From positions 1,948,894 through 2,012,893 of the forward strand of contig NZ_ARWE01000001.1 of NCBI RefSeq assembly GCF_000384395.1: a stretch of DNA of 64,000 bases, in the 5' to 3' direction. Shown here in pieces: positions 27,746-36,136 of this stretch. Positions within the stretch are counted from its first letter, which is position 1. Every line of letters begins with the position of its first letter. The position numbers and the translations under genes are program-made. Below the pieces are notes generated by a model. The model had not been told where the DNA came from and made no database searches. It was given only the letters and a program-made list of their open reading frames with translations. The stretch is from Geopsychrobacter electrodiphilus DSM 16401 (GTDB lineage: Bacteria; Desulfobacterota; Desulfuromonadia; Desulfuromonadales; Geopsychrobacteraceae).

Positions 27746-29725
27746 TCAAGCCTTTAACCCCTGATGAACCTCTTCGTTCTCCGTGTCCGCAGAAACATAA
27801 ACCTTGGGGCCTTTTCCATTATGGGCCGAAGCGCCACCATTTTCAGGTTTGAATTCCGGGACGATTTCGCGGAGTTTGGCGAGGATACCAGGCAGGTCGA
27901 GGTCGCGCTGCAGCTGATAGAGTTCTTCCAGCTGTTTCTCCAGAATTAGGGGGTCGATCAGGGTGGCCTCGGCGACCATGATCTTTTCGTGGCTGGTAGG
28001 TTTGATCCCCTCGCCTTCAATCAGGAGCTCCTCGTAAAGCTTCTCACCGGGGCGTAGACCGGTGAATTTGATCTGAATATCTTCGTAGGGGATAAAGCCT
28101 GACAGGCGAATCAGCTCCTCGGCCAGGGTGACGATCTTCACCGGTGCGCCCATGTCGAGCAGAAAGATTTCACCGCCCTGCCCCATGCTGCCGGCCTGCA
28201 GCACCAGCTGGGTCGCCTCGGGGATGGTCATGAAGAAGCGCGTGATCTCGGGGTGGGTAACGGTGACCGGGCCGCCTGCGGCGATCTGGCGGGTGAAGGT
28301 CGGCACCACGCTGCCGGCGCTGCCGAGCACGTTACCGAAGCGCACCGTGACAAAGTGGGTCGAACTGCGCCGCGCCAGAGACTGCACATAGAGCTCGGCC
28401 GCACGTTTGGTGGCGCCCATCACGTTGGTCGGGTTGACCGCTTTGTCGGTGGAGATCATCACGAAGCTCTCCACCTTGGCGGCGTGGGCGGTGTCAGCAA
28501 CCACCCGCGTACCGCGAACATTATTGTTGGCGGCCTCGGCGGGATTATGCTCCATCAACGGCACATGCTTGTAGGCGGCGGCATGAAAAACCACCTGCGG
28601 CTGGGCCTCGTCAAAGACCCTCTCCACCCGCGCCCGGTCGCGAACGTCACCGACGATGGCGGTCAGATGCAGCCCCGGATAGCTCTCCCCCATCTCGTTA
28701 TGGATAGCAAACAGCGGCGACTCGGCGTGATCGAACAGCACCAGGCTGTGAGGATTGAAGCGCGCGACCTGACGACAGATCTCACTGCCGATGCTGCCGG
28801 CAGCCCCGGTGACCAGCACCCGCTTCCCTTCCAGAAAGGCCCTGATACGATTTACCTCCAGGTGGGCCACTTCACGCCCTAAAAGATCATCCAGCGAAAC
28901 ATCCCGCACTTGCTTGATCGTAACCCGCCCATCGATCAGGTCGCCCATCCCCGGCAGGGTCTTAAAGCGCAGGCCCAGATCCTTACAGTGCCCGACAATA
29001 TCCTGAATCTGCATACCGGTCGCCGAAGGGATAGCGATGATCAACTCTTCTGCCCTGGTCCGTCGAACCAGCTCTTCCAGCTGATCATGGTTACCAAGCA
29101 CCGAAAAACCGGCGAATCTGCGGCCCTTTTTTTCAGGATCATCATCAATAAACCCGACCACCTTGTGCGGCAGATCAGGGTTTTGGCGAATCTCCTTGGC
29201 AATGGCCTGCCCGGCAAAACCCGCCCCGATGATCAGGGTGCGCAGCGTCTGGTTGCGCCGCTGCGTCTGCATCGGCAGGTAATTTTCGCGAACCGCGCGG
29301 GTCAAAAAACGCGCGCCTGCCATCATAGAGAAACAAATGAACCCATCGAGAAACAGCACCGAACGCGGGATACCGTCGAGACGGTGGATGAAGACTACAT
29401 AGAGGATGAAGGCTATGGAGGCGAAAAAGTTGGCCCGACCCAGATCGACCACATCGGCGATGGAGACATATCGCCACCAACCGCGAAAGGTCCCCTGCCA
29501 CCAGAAGATAGCCAGCTTGATTGCGATCAAAAAGGGGAGAAACTGCAGGTAATGCGACCAGGGAACACGTGTGAACGCGAAATCAAAACGAAACAGGTAG
29601 GCCAAAAGAAGTGAAGCGGCGATGACCGCAATCTTAAAACCAACAATAATCCAAAAGCGATGTTCTTTAAAAAGCTGTTTCAAGACAAACCCCTCGGATA
29701 ATTCGAAATTTATATCATCATTCAA
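27746..29725 (-). CDS. PglF/WbpM-like UDP-GlcNAc 4,6-dehydratase
   Basis: A 659-residue membrane-bound nucleotide-sugar dehydratase. Four N-terminal membrane segments (about residues 20-150), a first Rossmann domain (LIIGAGFAGQAIAKE), and a catalytic second Rossmann domain with VTGAAGSIGSEICRQ and the S/T-D-K motif ISTDKAVNPTNVMGATKR in place of the usual YxxxK. It would make UDP-4-keto-6-deoxy-GlcNAc, the substrate of the PglE-like aminotransferase downstream in the pathway (33220). Its last 14 or so codons (ADTENEEVHQG...) overlap sequence resembling a ctctgtg repeat arm, so the C-terminal tail may be repeat-derived. Confidence 0.92.
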   Translation of the reverse strand: MNDDINFELSEGFVLKQLFKEHRFWIIVGFKIAVIAASLLLAYLFRFDFAFTRVPWSHYLQFLPFLIAIKLAIFWWQGTFRGWWRYVSIADVVDLGRANFFASIAFILYVVFIHRLDGIPRSVLFLDGFICFSMMAGARFLTRAVRENYLPMQTQRRNQTLRTLIIGAGFAGQAIAKEIRQNPDLPHKVVGFIDDDPEKKGRRFAGFSVLGNHDQLEELVRRTRAEELIIAIPSATGMQIQDIVGHCKDLGLRFKTLPGMGDLIDGRVTIKQVRDVSLDDLLGREVAHLEVNRIRAFLEGKRVLVTGAAGSIGSEICRQVARFNPHSLVLFDHAESPLFAIHNEMGESYPGLHLTAIVGDVRDRARVERVFDEAQPQVVFHAAAYKHVPLMEHNPAEAANNNVRGTRVVADTAHAAKVESFVMISTDKAVNPTNVMGATKRAAELYVQSLARRSSTHFVTVRFGNVLGSAGSVVPTFTRQIAAGGPVTVTHPEITRFFMTIPEATQLVLQAGSMGQGGEIFLLDMGAPVKIVTLAEELIRLSGFIPYEDIQIKFTGLRPGEKLYEELLIEGEGIKPTSHEKIMVAEATLIDPLILEKQLEELYQLQRDLDLPGILAKLREIVPEFKPENGGASAHNGKGPKVYVSADTENEEVHQGLKA

Positions 29726-29816
29726 AAATAAAGGAGATATATCTTACATCAGCCGTTTCGCTTCTGTCGCTAGAAAAACCACAGGATTGGCCAAGTTTTA
29801 GGGGTAAACGAAGAAA

Positions 29817-29846
29817 GGTCAGAGGTTAAAGGTCCGAGGTCCGAGG
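29817..29846. repeat. Left part of a heptamer array split by IS256
   Basis: Degenerate heptamers of the type ggtccga/ggttaaa. The array continues on the far side of the insertion at 31164-31214. The last 8 bp (gtccgagg) are duplicated beyond the right end of the IS. Confidence 0.75.
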
Positions 29847-31163
29847 GGCCTGTAAAGCAGATTGTGTAAACGGCCCGTCGGTCAGAGTGTTGGCATCCGG
29901 TCTTCAAAGATGATCGTAAATTGATTCAGGGCCGATTTCCAGTTGTGAATCGGCATGGTCCACTTCTTCGAGATATTTTGTAGAGCTAGGTAGAGCAGTT
30001 TGAGCATCGAGGCATCACTAGGGAACGAACCCCGATTCTTCGTGACCTTGCGCAGTGACATGTTAACCGATTCGATAGCATTGGTCGTATAGATCGCCTT
30101 ACGAATCTCTGGTGGGTAGGAAAACAGTGGGGTTATCCGCTCCCAGTTTTGACGCCAGGATTTCCCGATGTCCGGATGACTGGCGTTCCACCTGGCTTCG
30201 AACTGCTCAAGTTGGATTTCGGCCTGCTCCAAGGTCGGAGCCCGGTAAATTTCTTTCAGGTCGGCAGCAACGTCTTTGCGCTGCTTCCAAGACACGTAGT
30301 TCAAGCTGTTCCGTACCATGTGCACCAGGCAAAGCTGAACCTGTGTGTCAGGGAAGATGGTTTCAATGGCTTCAGGAAACCCCTTGAGTCCATCAACGCA
30401 AGCGATGAAGATGTCTTTGACTCCTCGGTTTTTAAGCTCTGTGACCACCTGGAGCCAGAACTTTGCCCCTTCGGTATCGGCGGTCCAAAGTCCAAGGACT
30501 TCTTTGAGGCCGTCGAGGTTGACCCCGATGGCCAGATAGACAGCTTTATTGATGACCCGCCCATCTTGGCGCACCTTGATGCGGATAGCATCGAGATAGA
30601 CGATGGGATAGATCTCGTCAAGCGGTCGATTCTGCCACTGCTCGACGTCTTCTGTAACGGCCTTGGTAACCTGAGAGACCAGCGTTGGAGAGATCTCTAC
30701 GCCGTAGATTTCCTCCAGGTGTGCCTGAATGTCACGAGTGGTCATTCCTCGAGCATAGAGGGCGATGATCTTGTCATCGAAGCCAGTGAAACGGCTCTGA
30801 CCCTTGGGAAGAATCACCGGCTCGAAGCTGGAATCCCGGTCACGGGGAACGGCGATATCGAGATTGCCGAATTCACCCTTGATGCGCTTTGGGTAGCTGC
30901 CATTACGTGAATTGCTGGTCTTTTTGCCAGCAGGTGCGTTCTTTTCATAGCCAAGATGTTCAGTCATCTCGGCCGTCATAGCGCGTTCCAGTAGTTGCTT
31001 GGTCAATTGTTTCAGAAGCCCAGTTTCTCCGATGAGATCTTCAGGATTCTTGTAGTTCTTCATCAGGGCATCGAGCATATCGTCGGGTATGGTCATCAGT
31101 TCCTCCAGTGGTTACGGGTTGTAACCGACTGGGACCATTTACACAAAATATTTTACAGGCTCG
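29847..31163 (-). mobile_element. IS256-family insertion sequence, complete
   Basis: An element of 1317 bp with one transposase gene. Terminal inverted repeats contain gcctgtaaagcagattgtg-like sequence at 29848-29873 and its partner at 31135-31160 (21 of 26 positions match). An 8-bp direct repeat gtccgagg flanks it (29839-29846 and 31164-31171), the target-duplication length expected of this family. It is inserted in a heptamer repeat array. Confidence 0.88.
29882..31096 (-). CDS. IS256-family transposase
   Basis: A 404-residue mutator-type DDE transposase, full length for the family. The catalytic acids fall in YLDAIRIKVR, ACVDGLKGF and the late IESVNMSLRK; the family signature around HMVRNSLNYVSWKQRKDV is present. 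No frameshift or stop, so the element may be active. It separates the PglF-like gene from the rest of the polysaccharide operon. Confidence 0.95.
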   Translation of the reverse strand: MTIPDDMLDALMKNYKNPEDLIGETGLLKQLTKQLLERAMTAEMTEHLGYEKNAPAGKKTSNSRNGSYPKRIKGEFGNLDIAVPRDRDSSFEPVILPKGQSRFTGFDDKIIALYARGMTTRDIQAHLEEIYGVEISPTLVSQVTKAVTEDVEQWQNRPLDEIYPIVYLDAIRIKVRQDGRVINKAVYLAIGVNLDGLKEVLGLWTADTEGAKFWLQVVTELKNRGVKDIFIACVDGLKGFPEAIETIFPDTQVQLCLVHMVRNSLNYVSWKQRKDVAADLKEIYRAPTLEQAEIQLEQFEARWNASHPDIGKSWRQNWERITPLFSYPPEIRKAIYTTNAIESVNMSLRKVTKNRGSFPSDASMLKLLYLALQNISKKWTMPIHNWKSALNQFTIIFEDRMPTL

Positions 31164-31214
31164 GTCCGAGGCTTAACCTTTAACCTTTAACCTTTAACCT
31201 TTAACCTTTAACCT
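31164..31214. repeat. ttaacct heptamer array at the 3' end of the four-helix gene
   Basis: Six perfect ttaacct units fill 31173-31214, preceded by ggtccgagg. The last codons and the TAA stop of the four-helix-bundle gene (from 31201) are made of this array, so the protein ends in repeat-encoded residues QVKG. Confidence 0.85.
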
Positions 31215-31563
31215 GATCCAAAAATCTTCTTTTTGTCTTGATTAATCCGCCGATCATCCTCGAGATATCTTCCGTCTCAGCGATCCAACACTTCCCTTTA
31301 TCTGCCGCAATATAGGTAATATCCATGCCGATGTAGATCTGGGTCCTCAGTTCACCGCAAGAGCCCTTCGCGTACAGAAGGAACTTAACACAGTCCTTCG
31401 GTGATTCTCTCTCAAACCCCTCAGAGATATTGCTCGGGACAGATAGGCCGGAACGCGTAATTTGATCCCGAAATCCATAGTCCTTTAAACTACTCAACTC
31501 TTTATAAATATCCGCACTCAACCTCGCAGCACGTTTCCAAACATCCAAATCCTCAAAGCGCAT
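31201..31563 (-). CDS. Four-helix-bundle protein (S23/23S rRNA IVS family)
   Basis: A 120-residue protein of the four-helix-bundle family first seen in 23S rRNA intervening sequences and related to the Avd accessory proteins of diversity-generating retroelements. Diagnostic are FEDLDVWKRAARLSADIY, FRDQITRSGLSVPSNISEGFER and the late helices. No rRNA or reverse transcriptase is nearby, so its role is unknown. The ATG at 31561-31563 follows a GAGAGG site. Heptamer arrays flank the gene on both sides, one overlapping its stop codon. Confidence 0.85.
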   Translation of the reverse strand: MRFEDLDVWKRAARLSADIYKELSSLKDYGFRDQITRSGLSVPSNISEGFERESPKDCVKFLLYAKGSCGELRTQIYIGMDITYIAADKGKCWIAETEDISRMIGGLIKTKRRFLDQVKG

Positions 31564-31587
31564 GCCCCCCCCTCTCATAAGTGTTAG

Positions 31588-31700
31588 GGGCGAGGTTCGC
31601 GGTTAAAGGTTCGAGGTTAAAGGTTTATTAAACCTCGATCCTAGCTCCTCGTTCCTCAAACCTTTGTTCGCAAACCTCGAACCTCGTTCCTCGAACCACT
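31588..31700. repeat. Palindromic heptamer array upstream of the four-helix gene
   Basis: Ggttcga/ggttaaa heptamers (31588-31630) face acctcga/aacctcg heptamers (31634-31700). It is the same layout as the arrays in the purine and glycolysis regions but with a different variable triplet after the shared acct core. Confidence 0.8.
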
Positions 31701-31713
31701 ACAAACCTCAAAT

Positions 31714-33030
31714 TCAAAGACTCCAATACTTCAAACCAACCTGCTCAACCGCAGCGCGCGTCATAACTCCCTTAACATCCATCACCACCCCGCAACCATT
31801 GCCATTACAGCACAGACCAGCCAGGTCTTTCGCCGAAAGCGATTTAAAAGCATCATGAGACACAGCATAAACAACAGCATCCACGGCAGCCAGTCCGTCA
31901 AGCCCGGTCAACTCCAGACCATATTCATGCATAGCCGCAGCGGCATCGGCCATGGGATCATGAACCAACACCTCAATCCCGTAGTCTTTAAGTTCATTGA
32001 TGATATCAACAACCTTGGAATTGCGGATATCAGGGCAATTCTCTTTAAAGGTCAGGCCCAAAACTAAAACCCGCGCGCGCTTAACCGTCTTGTCGGCCCT
32101 GATCATCTTTTTCACGGTTTGTTCGGCGACATGCTTGCCCATTCCATCATTGATGCGTCGACCGGCCAGAATAACCTGAGGATTGTAACCAATGGCCTCA
32201 GCTTTATAGGTGAGATAATAAGGGTCAACCCCGATGCAGTGCCCACCGACCAGACCCGGTGTAAAAGGCAAAAAGTTCCACTTGGTCCCCGCCGCCGCCA
32301 GCACGTCACGTGTGGAAATCCCCATCCTGCCAAAGATCAAAGCCAACTCGTTCATCAACGCGATATTCAAATCCCGCTGGGTATTCTCGATTACCTTGGC
32401 TGCCTCAGCCACCTTGATGCTCGGCGCCCGATGCACGCCGGCAGTTACGATCAGCTCGTACACCCCGGCAACGGTTTCAAGAGTTGCGGAATCCAGACCC
32501 GAAACAACCTTGATGATCTTATCGACCGTGTGCACCTTATCCCCCGGATTAATCCGCTCGGGAGAATACCCCACCGAAAAATCAACCCCGCATTTCAAAC
32601 CCGACTCACGTTCCAGAATCGGCACCGCAATATCCTCTGTTACGCCGGGGTAGACCGTCGACTCATATACGACGATACTCCCTTTGGTCAGATGTTTGCC
32701 AATGGTGCGACTCGCCGCTTCGACCGGGGTTAAATCCGGCTTGCGATTGGCATCAATCGGGGTCGGGACGGTGACGATGAAAAAGGAGGCTTCAGCCAGA
32801 CGTGAGGGATCGGTGGTGTAATCAATTTGGGTACTCGCCAGATCAGCAGCAGTCAGCTCCCCTGTCGCATCATAGCCACTCTCGAGTTGTTGAATCTTCC
32901 CCGCATGAATATCAAAACCAATGACATCCACCTTGCGACCAAAGGCTGCGGCTAGTGGAAGACCAACATATCCTAATCCCACTACGGCGATTTTAGCTTT
33001 ACGACTGGTGATTTGCTCGATGGTGAACAA
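31714..33030 (-). CDS. UDP-N-acetylhexosamine 6-dehydrogenase (WbpA/WbpO/TviB type)
   Basis: NAD-dependent double oxidation of a UDP-HexNAc to its uronic acid. The 438 residues match the family. N-terminal VVGLGYVGLPLA binds NAD, the catalytic Cys lies in GGHCIGVDPYYL, and VHRAPSIKVAEAAKVIENTQ is typical of the WbpA/TviB branch. With the Gfo/Idh oxidoreductase, aminotransferase and acetyltransferase at 44.5-47.2 kb it could make UDP-GlcNAc3NAcA (WbpA-B-E-D pathway). UDP-GlcNAc versus UDP-GalNAc as substrate cannot be decided from sequence. It is the last gene of the polysaccharide operon as transcribed. Confidence 0.9.
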   Translation of the reverse strand: MFTIEQITSRKAKIAVVGLGYVGLPLAAAFGRKVDVIGFDIHAGKIQQLESGYDATGELTAADLASTQIDYTTDPSRLAEASFFIVTVPTPIDANRKPDLTPVEAASRTIGKHLTKGSIVVYESTVYPGVTEDIAVPILERESGLKCGVDFSVGYSPERINPGDKVHTVDKIIKVVSGLDSATLETVAGVYELIVTAGVHRAPSIKVAEAAKVIENTQRDLNIALMNELALIFGRMGISTRDVLAAAGTKWNFLPFTPGLVGGHCIGVDPYYLTYKAEAIGYNPQVILAGRRINDGMGKHVAEQTVKKMIRADKTVKRARVLVLGLTFKENCPDIRNSKVVDIINELKDYGIEVLVHDPMADAAAAMHEYGLELTGLDGLAAVDAVVYAVSHDAFKSLSAKDLAGLCCNGNGCGVVMDVKGVMTRAAVEQVGLKYWSL

Positions 33031-33059
33031 AATGTACCCTCCAAAATGAGTTAATGAAT

Positions 33060-33200
33060 AATAGTGATCTATAATTTCAGCGCAAATCAGCGTCCAAAGG
33101 ATTATGACTCCAAAGAAAAGCAGTCAACTGTTATTTTTATATTTGTCTGAATCAGATTTGATCAGACTTTATCCGCTTTTTCTGCGTCCAAAGGGTTGAA
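33060..33200. repeat. tctgat-family palindrome inside the polysaccharide operon
   Basis: The 189-bp gap between the aminotransferase and dehydrogenase genes holds gcgcaaatcagcgtccaaagg, and then a tctgaatcagatttgatcag/ctgcgtccaaaggg arm. It matches the D-type elements at 15388 and 16970. It is the only such element within the otherwise tight operon. Confidence 0.7.
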
Positions 33201-33219
33201 CGCCTTCAACAAAGATCTC

Positions 33220-34395
33220 TCATTTCGCCGCTGCAGCCATAACTTTTTCAACAACCCGGCAAGTCAAATTCATCTCCGCCTCGCCCAGTGTCGGATGAAC
33301 CAGAAACAAGAGACTGGTTTCTCCCAAAGCCTTGGCATAGGGTAACCGAAAAGCCGGACCATAACCGGCTTCTGTAAAGGCTTTTTCAAGATAGATCTCG
33401 GGGCAGCTACCGCTATAACAGGGGACCCCTTCAGCATTGATCGCACTCATAATTCGGTCTCGGTCCCAGCCTGGTCTAAGGCATTCAGGTCGAACAAATA
33501 CATAATATTTATAATAAGCATGCTCGCAATTTTCTAACGGCTCAAGTACGCGCAAGGCTGGCATTCGCTTGAATGTTTCGGCCAGTGTTGCTGCATGACG
33601 CTGGCGGGTCGCTTTCCATTCCGGTAACCGCCGCAATTGAATACGCCCAATCGCCGCCTGCATCTCCGTCATCCGCATATTGGTACCAAAGGATTCATGC
33701 AACCAGCGAAACCCGGGTGGATGCTCACGCTTGTAAACCGCGTCAAAACTTTTGCCGTGATCCTTAAACGCCCAAGCCCTTTCCCACACACCTTGGTCAT
33801 TGGTGGTCAACATCCCCCCTTCTCCGCCAGTCGTCATAATCTTGTCCTGGCAAAACGAGAAAGCCGCAACATCACCGAGAGAACCGACAGGGCATCCCTT
33901 GTAAACCGCACCATGTGCCTGGGCACAGTCTTCGATAACCTTCAGTTCGTGCTCACGCGCCAACGCCATGATCGGGTCCATATCGCAGGGGTTCCCACCC
34001 AGATGCACGGCAATAATCGCGCGAGTCTTGGGCGTCAGCACTTCCCGGATAGTTTCTGCTGTGATGTTTAAACTTTCAAGGTCGACATCCGAAAACACCG
34101 GGATTGCCCCACGCATGACTATCGCACTGGCTGAAGCGATAAATGTGTAGCTGGTGGTGATAACCTCATCACCGGATTGGATTCCTAGGGCGTCCAATGC
34201 CAGCTCAAGCGCTACGGTACCGTTGGCTAAAGCAATGGCATGCTTAACGCCACAGTAAGACGCGAATTCCTTTTCGAACTCGCGCCCTTCTGTACCGGTC
34301 CAGTAGTTGACTTTGTTGGAGAGTAGAATATTTTTAATGGTATCGGCTTCTTCGTTTGTGAAGGATGGCCATGGAGCGAAAGGAGTGTTGAGCAT
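33220..34395 (-). CDS. PglE-like sugar 4-aminotransferase (DegT/DnrJ/EryC1 family)
   Basis: A PLP-dependent aminotransferase of 391 residues. The PLP lysine lies in SFCQDKIMTTGGEGGM, and the Asp-rich VIEDCAQAHGA contacts PLP. Next to PglD-, PglC- and PglA-like genes it most likely aminates the 4-keto sugar made by the dehydratase at 27746. A second, distinct family member at 44460 resembles WbpE. PerA-like perosamine synthase is an alternative reading. Confidence 0.85.
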   Translation of the reverse strand: MLNTPFAPWPSFTNEEADTIKNILLSNKVNYWTGTEGREFEKEFASYCGVKHAIALANGTVALELALDALGIQSGDEVITTSYTFIASASAIVMRGAIPVFSDVDLESLNITAETIREVLTPKTRAIIAVHLGGNPCDMDPIMALAREHELKVIEDCAQAHGAVYKGCPVGSLGDVAAFSFCQDKIMTTGGEGGMLTTNDQGVWERAWAFKDHGKSFDAVYKREHPPGFRWLHESFGTNMRMTEMQAAIGRIQLRRLPEWKATRQRHAATLAETFKRMPALRVLEPLENCEHAYYKYYVFVRPECLRPGWDRDRIMSAINAEGVPCYSGSCPEIYLEKAFTEAGYGPAFRLPYAKALGETSLLFLVHPTLGEAEMNLTCRVVEKVMAAAAK

Positions 34396-34427
34396 GGAAA
34401 TACCAATTCTAAAAAAAGCAGGACAAT

Positions 34428-34856
34428 TTAGGGAATAAATACTTCGGCTTCGCCATCAATAACTTTCTTTTTTTTCACTACACAAACCGTCGAAAGCTTC
34501 ACTCGCCTTGTTCTGAGATCAATGTCAGTTACTGTCACGGTTGCGGTAACGGTTTCACCAATATAGACCGCTCGTTTAAAAATTAAATTCTGTGCAGCAT
34601 AGACACAACCTGAACCAGGCAATTTGGTACCTAAAATCCCTGAAAAAAAAGACGCTGAAATCATGCCATGGGCAATACGTTTTTTATATCGGGATGCACT
34701 GGCATACTCCTCATTTACATGTGCGGGGTTTTTATCACCTGACACACCTGCAAAAATCGTAATATCTGCCTCGGTTATTGTCTGGGCATAAGAAGCAGAC
34801 ATTCCTATTTCAAGTTTTTCAATCTCAGCAATAGGGAAATAAGTTTCTTTGGACAT
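34428..34856 (-). CDS. (R)-specific enoyl-CoA hydratase (MaoC/PhaJ-like)
   Basis: A 142-residue hot-dog-fold protein with the hydratase-2 signature GDKNPAHVNEEYAS carrying the catalytic Asp and His, then HGMISASFFSGILG. It hydrates crotonyl-CoA to (R)-3-hydroxybutyryl-CoA in PhaJ proteins. It lies 5 bp from the PglD-like N-acyltransferase and is clearly cotranscribed with it, which is unusual for a fatty-acid/PHB enzyme. A role in supplying a 3-hydroxybutyryl group for N-acylation of the 4-amino sugar is attractive, since such sugars occur in bacterial glycans; that is inference. Confidence 0.88.
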   Translation of the reverse strand: MSKETYFPIAEIEKLEIGMSASYAQTITEADITIFAGVSGDKNPAHVNEEYASASRYKKRIAHGMISASFFSGILGTKLPGSGCVYAAQNLIFKRAVYIGETVTATVTVTDIDLRTRRVKLSTVCVVKKKKVIDGEAEVFIP

Positions 34857-34861
34857 TGCGG

Positions 34862-35530
34862 CTACCCCTTCAGCCCGTCTCTGGTTAAAGGCCTTGCAGG
34901 GTTGCCGACAACCGTAACACCAGCAGGTACATTTTTCGTCACGACAGCCCCCATCCCAATAATCGCCCCCTCACCTATAGTTAAAGGTTTTCCGGGGCGA
35001 CCTTGTTTAATAACAGCACCTGTCCCGATATAAGCATAATCAGCAATTTCAATATTCCCATTGCACATGACCCCTGGCGCAAAGGTCACAAAATCTCCGA
35101 TGACACAATCATGCGCTACGTAACTATAAATGTTCGCCTGGAAACCTACCCCGATTTTAATGTTTGAGGTTAGAGTTACAAAAGGGCTCAAGATCGAGCC
35201 TATACCCATCACAACGTCATCCATTATGACAACATTTGACGCACGGATATCCAGAATACCGATACCATCATTCTTCAGTTTTTCGAAAATGACTTGCCTA
35301 ACCTGACTGTTTGCAATTGCGACAACAACCGACTTAATAATCGCTGGCATTGCACGAAAACCTTCATAGTTCATAACTTGATAAGAATTCATCTGGGTTA
35401 ATTCCGAGCCGTCATCAATAAAGACCAACTCGGCATCATGCACCCCCTCCATAAGCGATTCACGTACCAAAGGCATTACTTCACGACCAAAACCACTTAC
35501 ACCATATACACCAATTAAAGTTTTTGACAT
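34862..35530 (-). CDS. PglD/NeuD-type sugar N-acyltransferase
   Basis: A 222-residue trimeric left-handed beta-helix enzyme: N-terminal Rossmann-like part (IGVYGVSGFGREV), then hexapeptide repeats with the catalytic His in YVAHDCVIGDFV and the acetyl-CoA loop GTGAVIKQGRPGKP, ending VVGNPARPL. It acylates the 4-amino group of UDP-4-amino-sugar. Stop and start codons abut the sugar transferase gene upstream (35531). The acyl donor may not be acetyl-CoA given the adjacent MaoC-type hydratase. Confidence 0.88.
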   Translation of the reverse strand: MSKTLIGVYGVSGFGREVMPLVRESLMEGVHDAELVFIDDGSELTQMNSYQVMNYEGFRAMPAIIKSVVVAIANSQVRQVIFEKLKNDGIGILDIRASNVVIMDDVVMGIGSILSPFVTLTSNIKIGVGFQANIYSYVAHDCVIGDFVTFAPGVMCNGNIEIADYAYIGTGAVIKQGRPGKPLTIGEGAIIGMGAVVTKNVPAGVTVVGNPARPLTRDGLKG

Positions 35531-36136
35531 TTACTCACCCCCTTTTGGAGAACCCATAAATTCGGTCATCGTGGCCTCACCCGCATGACTAATCCCATCG
35601 CGTTTAAAAACCTTGGCAAGGGTCATCCAGAGAATTTTCATATCAAGCCATAATGATTGATTGTCAACATACCAAACATCGAGCTTGAACTTTTCCTCCC
35701 AACTGATGGCGTTTCGACCATTGACCTGCGCCCAGCCGGTGATGCCGGGGCGCATTTCGTGGCGGCGGGCCTGCTCGGGAGTATAACGGTCGAGATATTC
35801 CATCAGAAGCGGGCGCGGGCCAACTAAACTCATTTCACCTTTAATGACATTGATCAGCCCCGGCAATTCATCCAAGCTAAAAGAGCGTAAAAACTGACCA
35901 AACTTTGTCAAACGCTTTAAATCCGGAAGTAACCTCCCAAGTCCGTCCCTATCACTAGTCATTGTGCGAAACTTGTAAATTTGAAAAGGTTGTCCATCCA
36001 ATCCCGGGCGTACTTGCCTAAAAAATACCGGCGAACCTAACCGAATACGTACCAACATAATCAACATTACAATAATCGGAAGGAACGCAAAAAAAACAAA
36101 CGTAGAAGAAATAAAATCAAAAATCCGTTTATACAT
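35531..36136 (-). CDS. PglC-like undecaprenyl-phosphate sugar-1-phosphate transferase
   Basis: Initiating monotopic phosphoglycosyltransferase of 201 residues. One N-terminal membrane segment (FISSTFVFFAFLPIIVMLIMLV), the conserved KFRTMT and the catalytic Asp-Glu in SLDELPGLINVIKGEMSLVGPRP, and the RPGITGWAQVNGRN signature. It would transfer the bacillosamine-type sugar phosphate to undecaprenyl phosphate, starting the repeat unit on the lipid carrier. It overlaps the next upstream gene by 8 bp. Confidence 0.93.
   Translation of the reverse strand: MYKRIFDFISSTFVFFAFLPIIVMLIMLVRIRLGSPVFFRQVRPGLDGQPFQIYKFRTMTSDRDGLGRLLPDLKRLTKFGQFLRSFSLDELPGLINVIKGEMSLVGPRPLLMEYLDRYTPEQARRHEMRPGITGWAQVNGRNAISWEEKFKLDVWYVDNQSLWLDMKILWMTLAKVFKRDGISHAGEATMTEFMGSPKGGE

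Noticed and set aside
31201-31563. Diversity-generating retroelement, because the four-helix protein resembles Avd
   Set aside because: No reverse transcriptase, template repeat or variable repeat is seen nearby.
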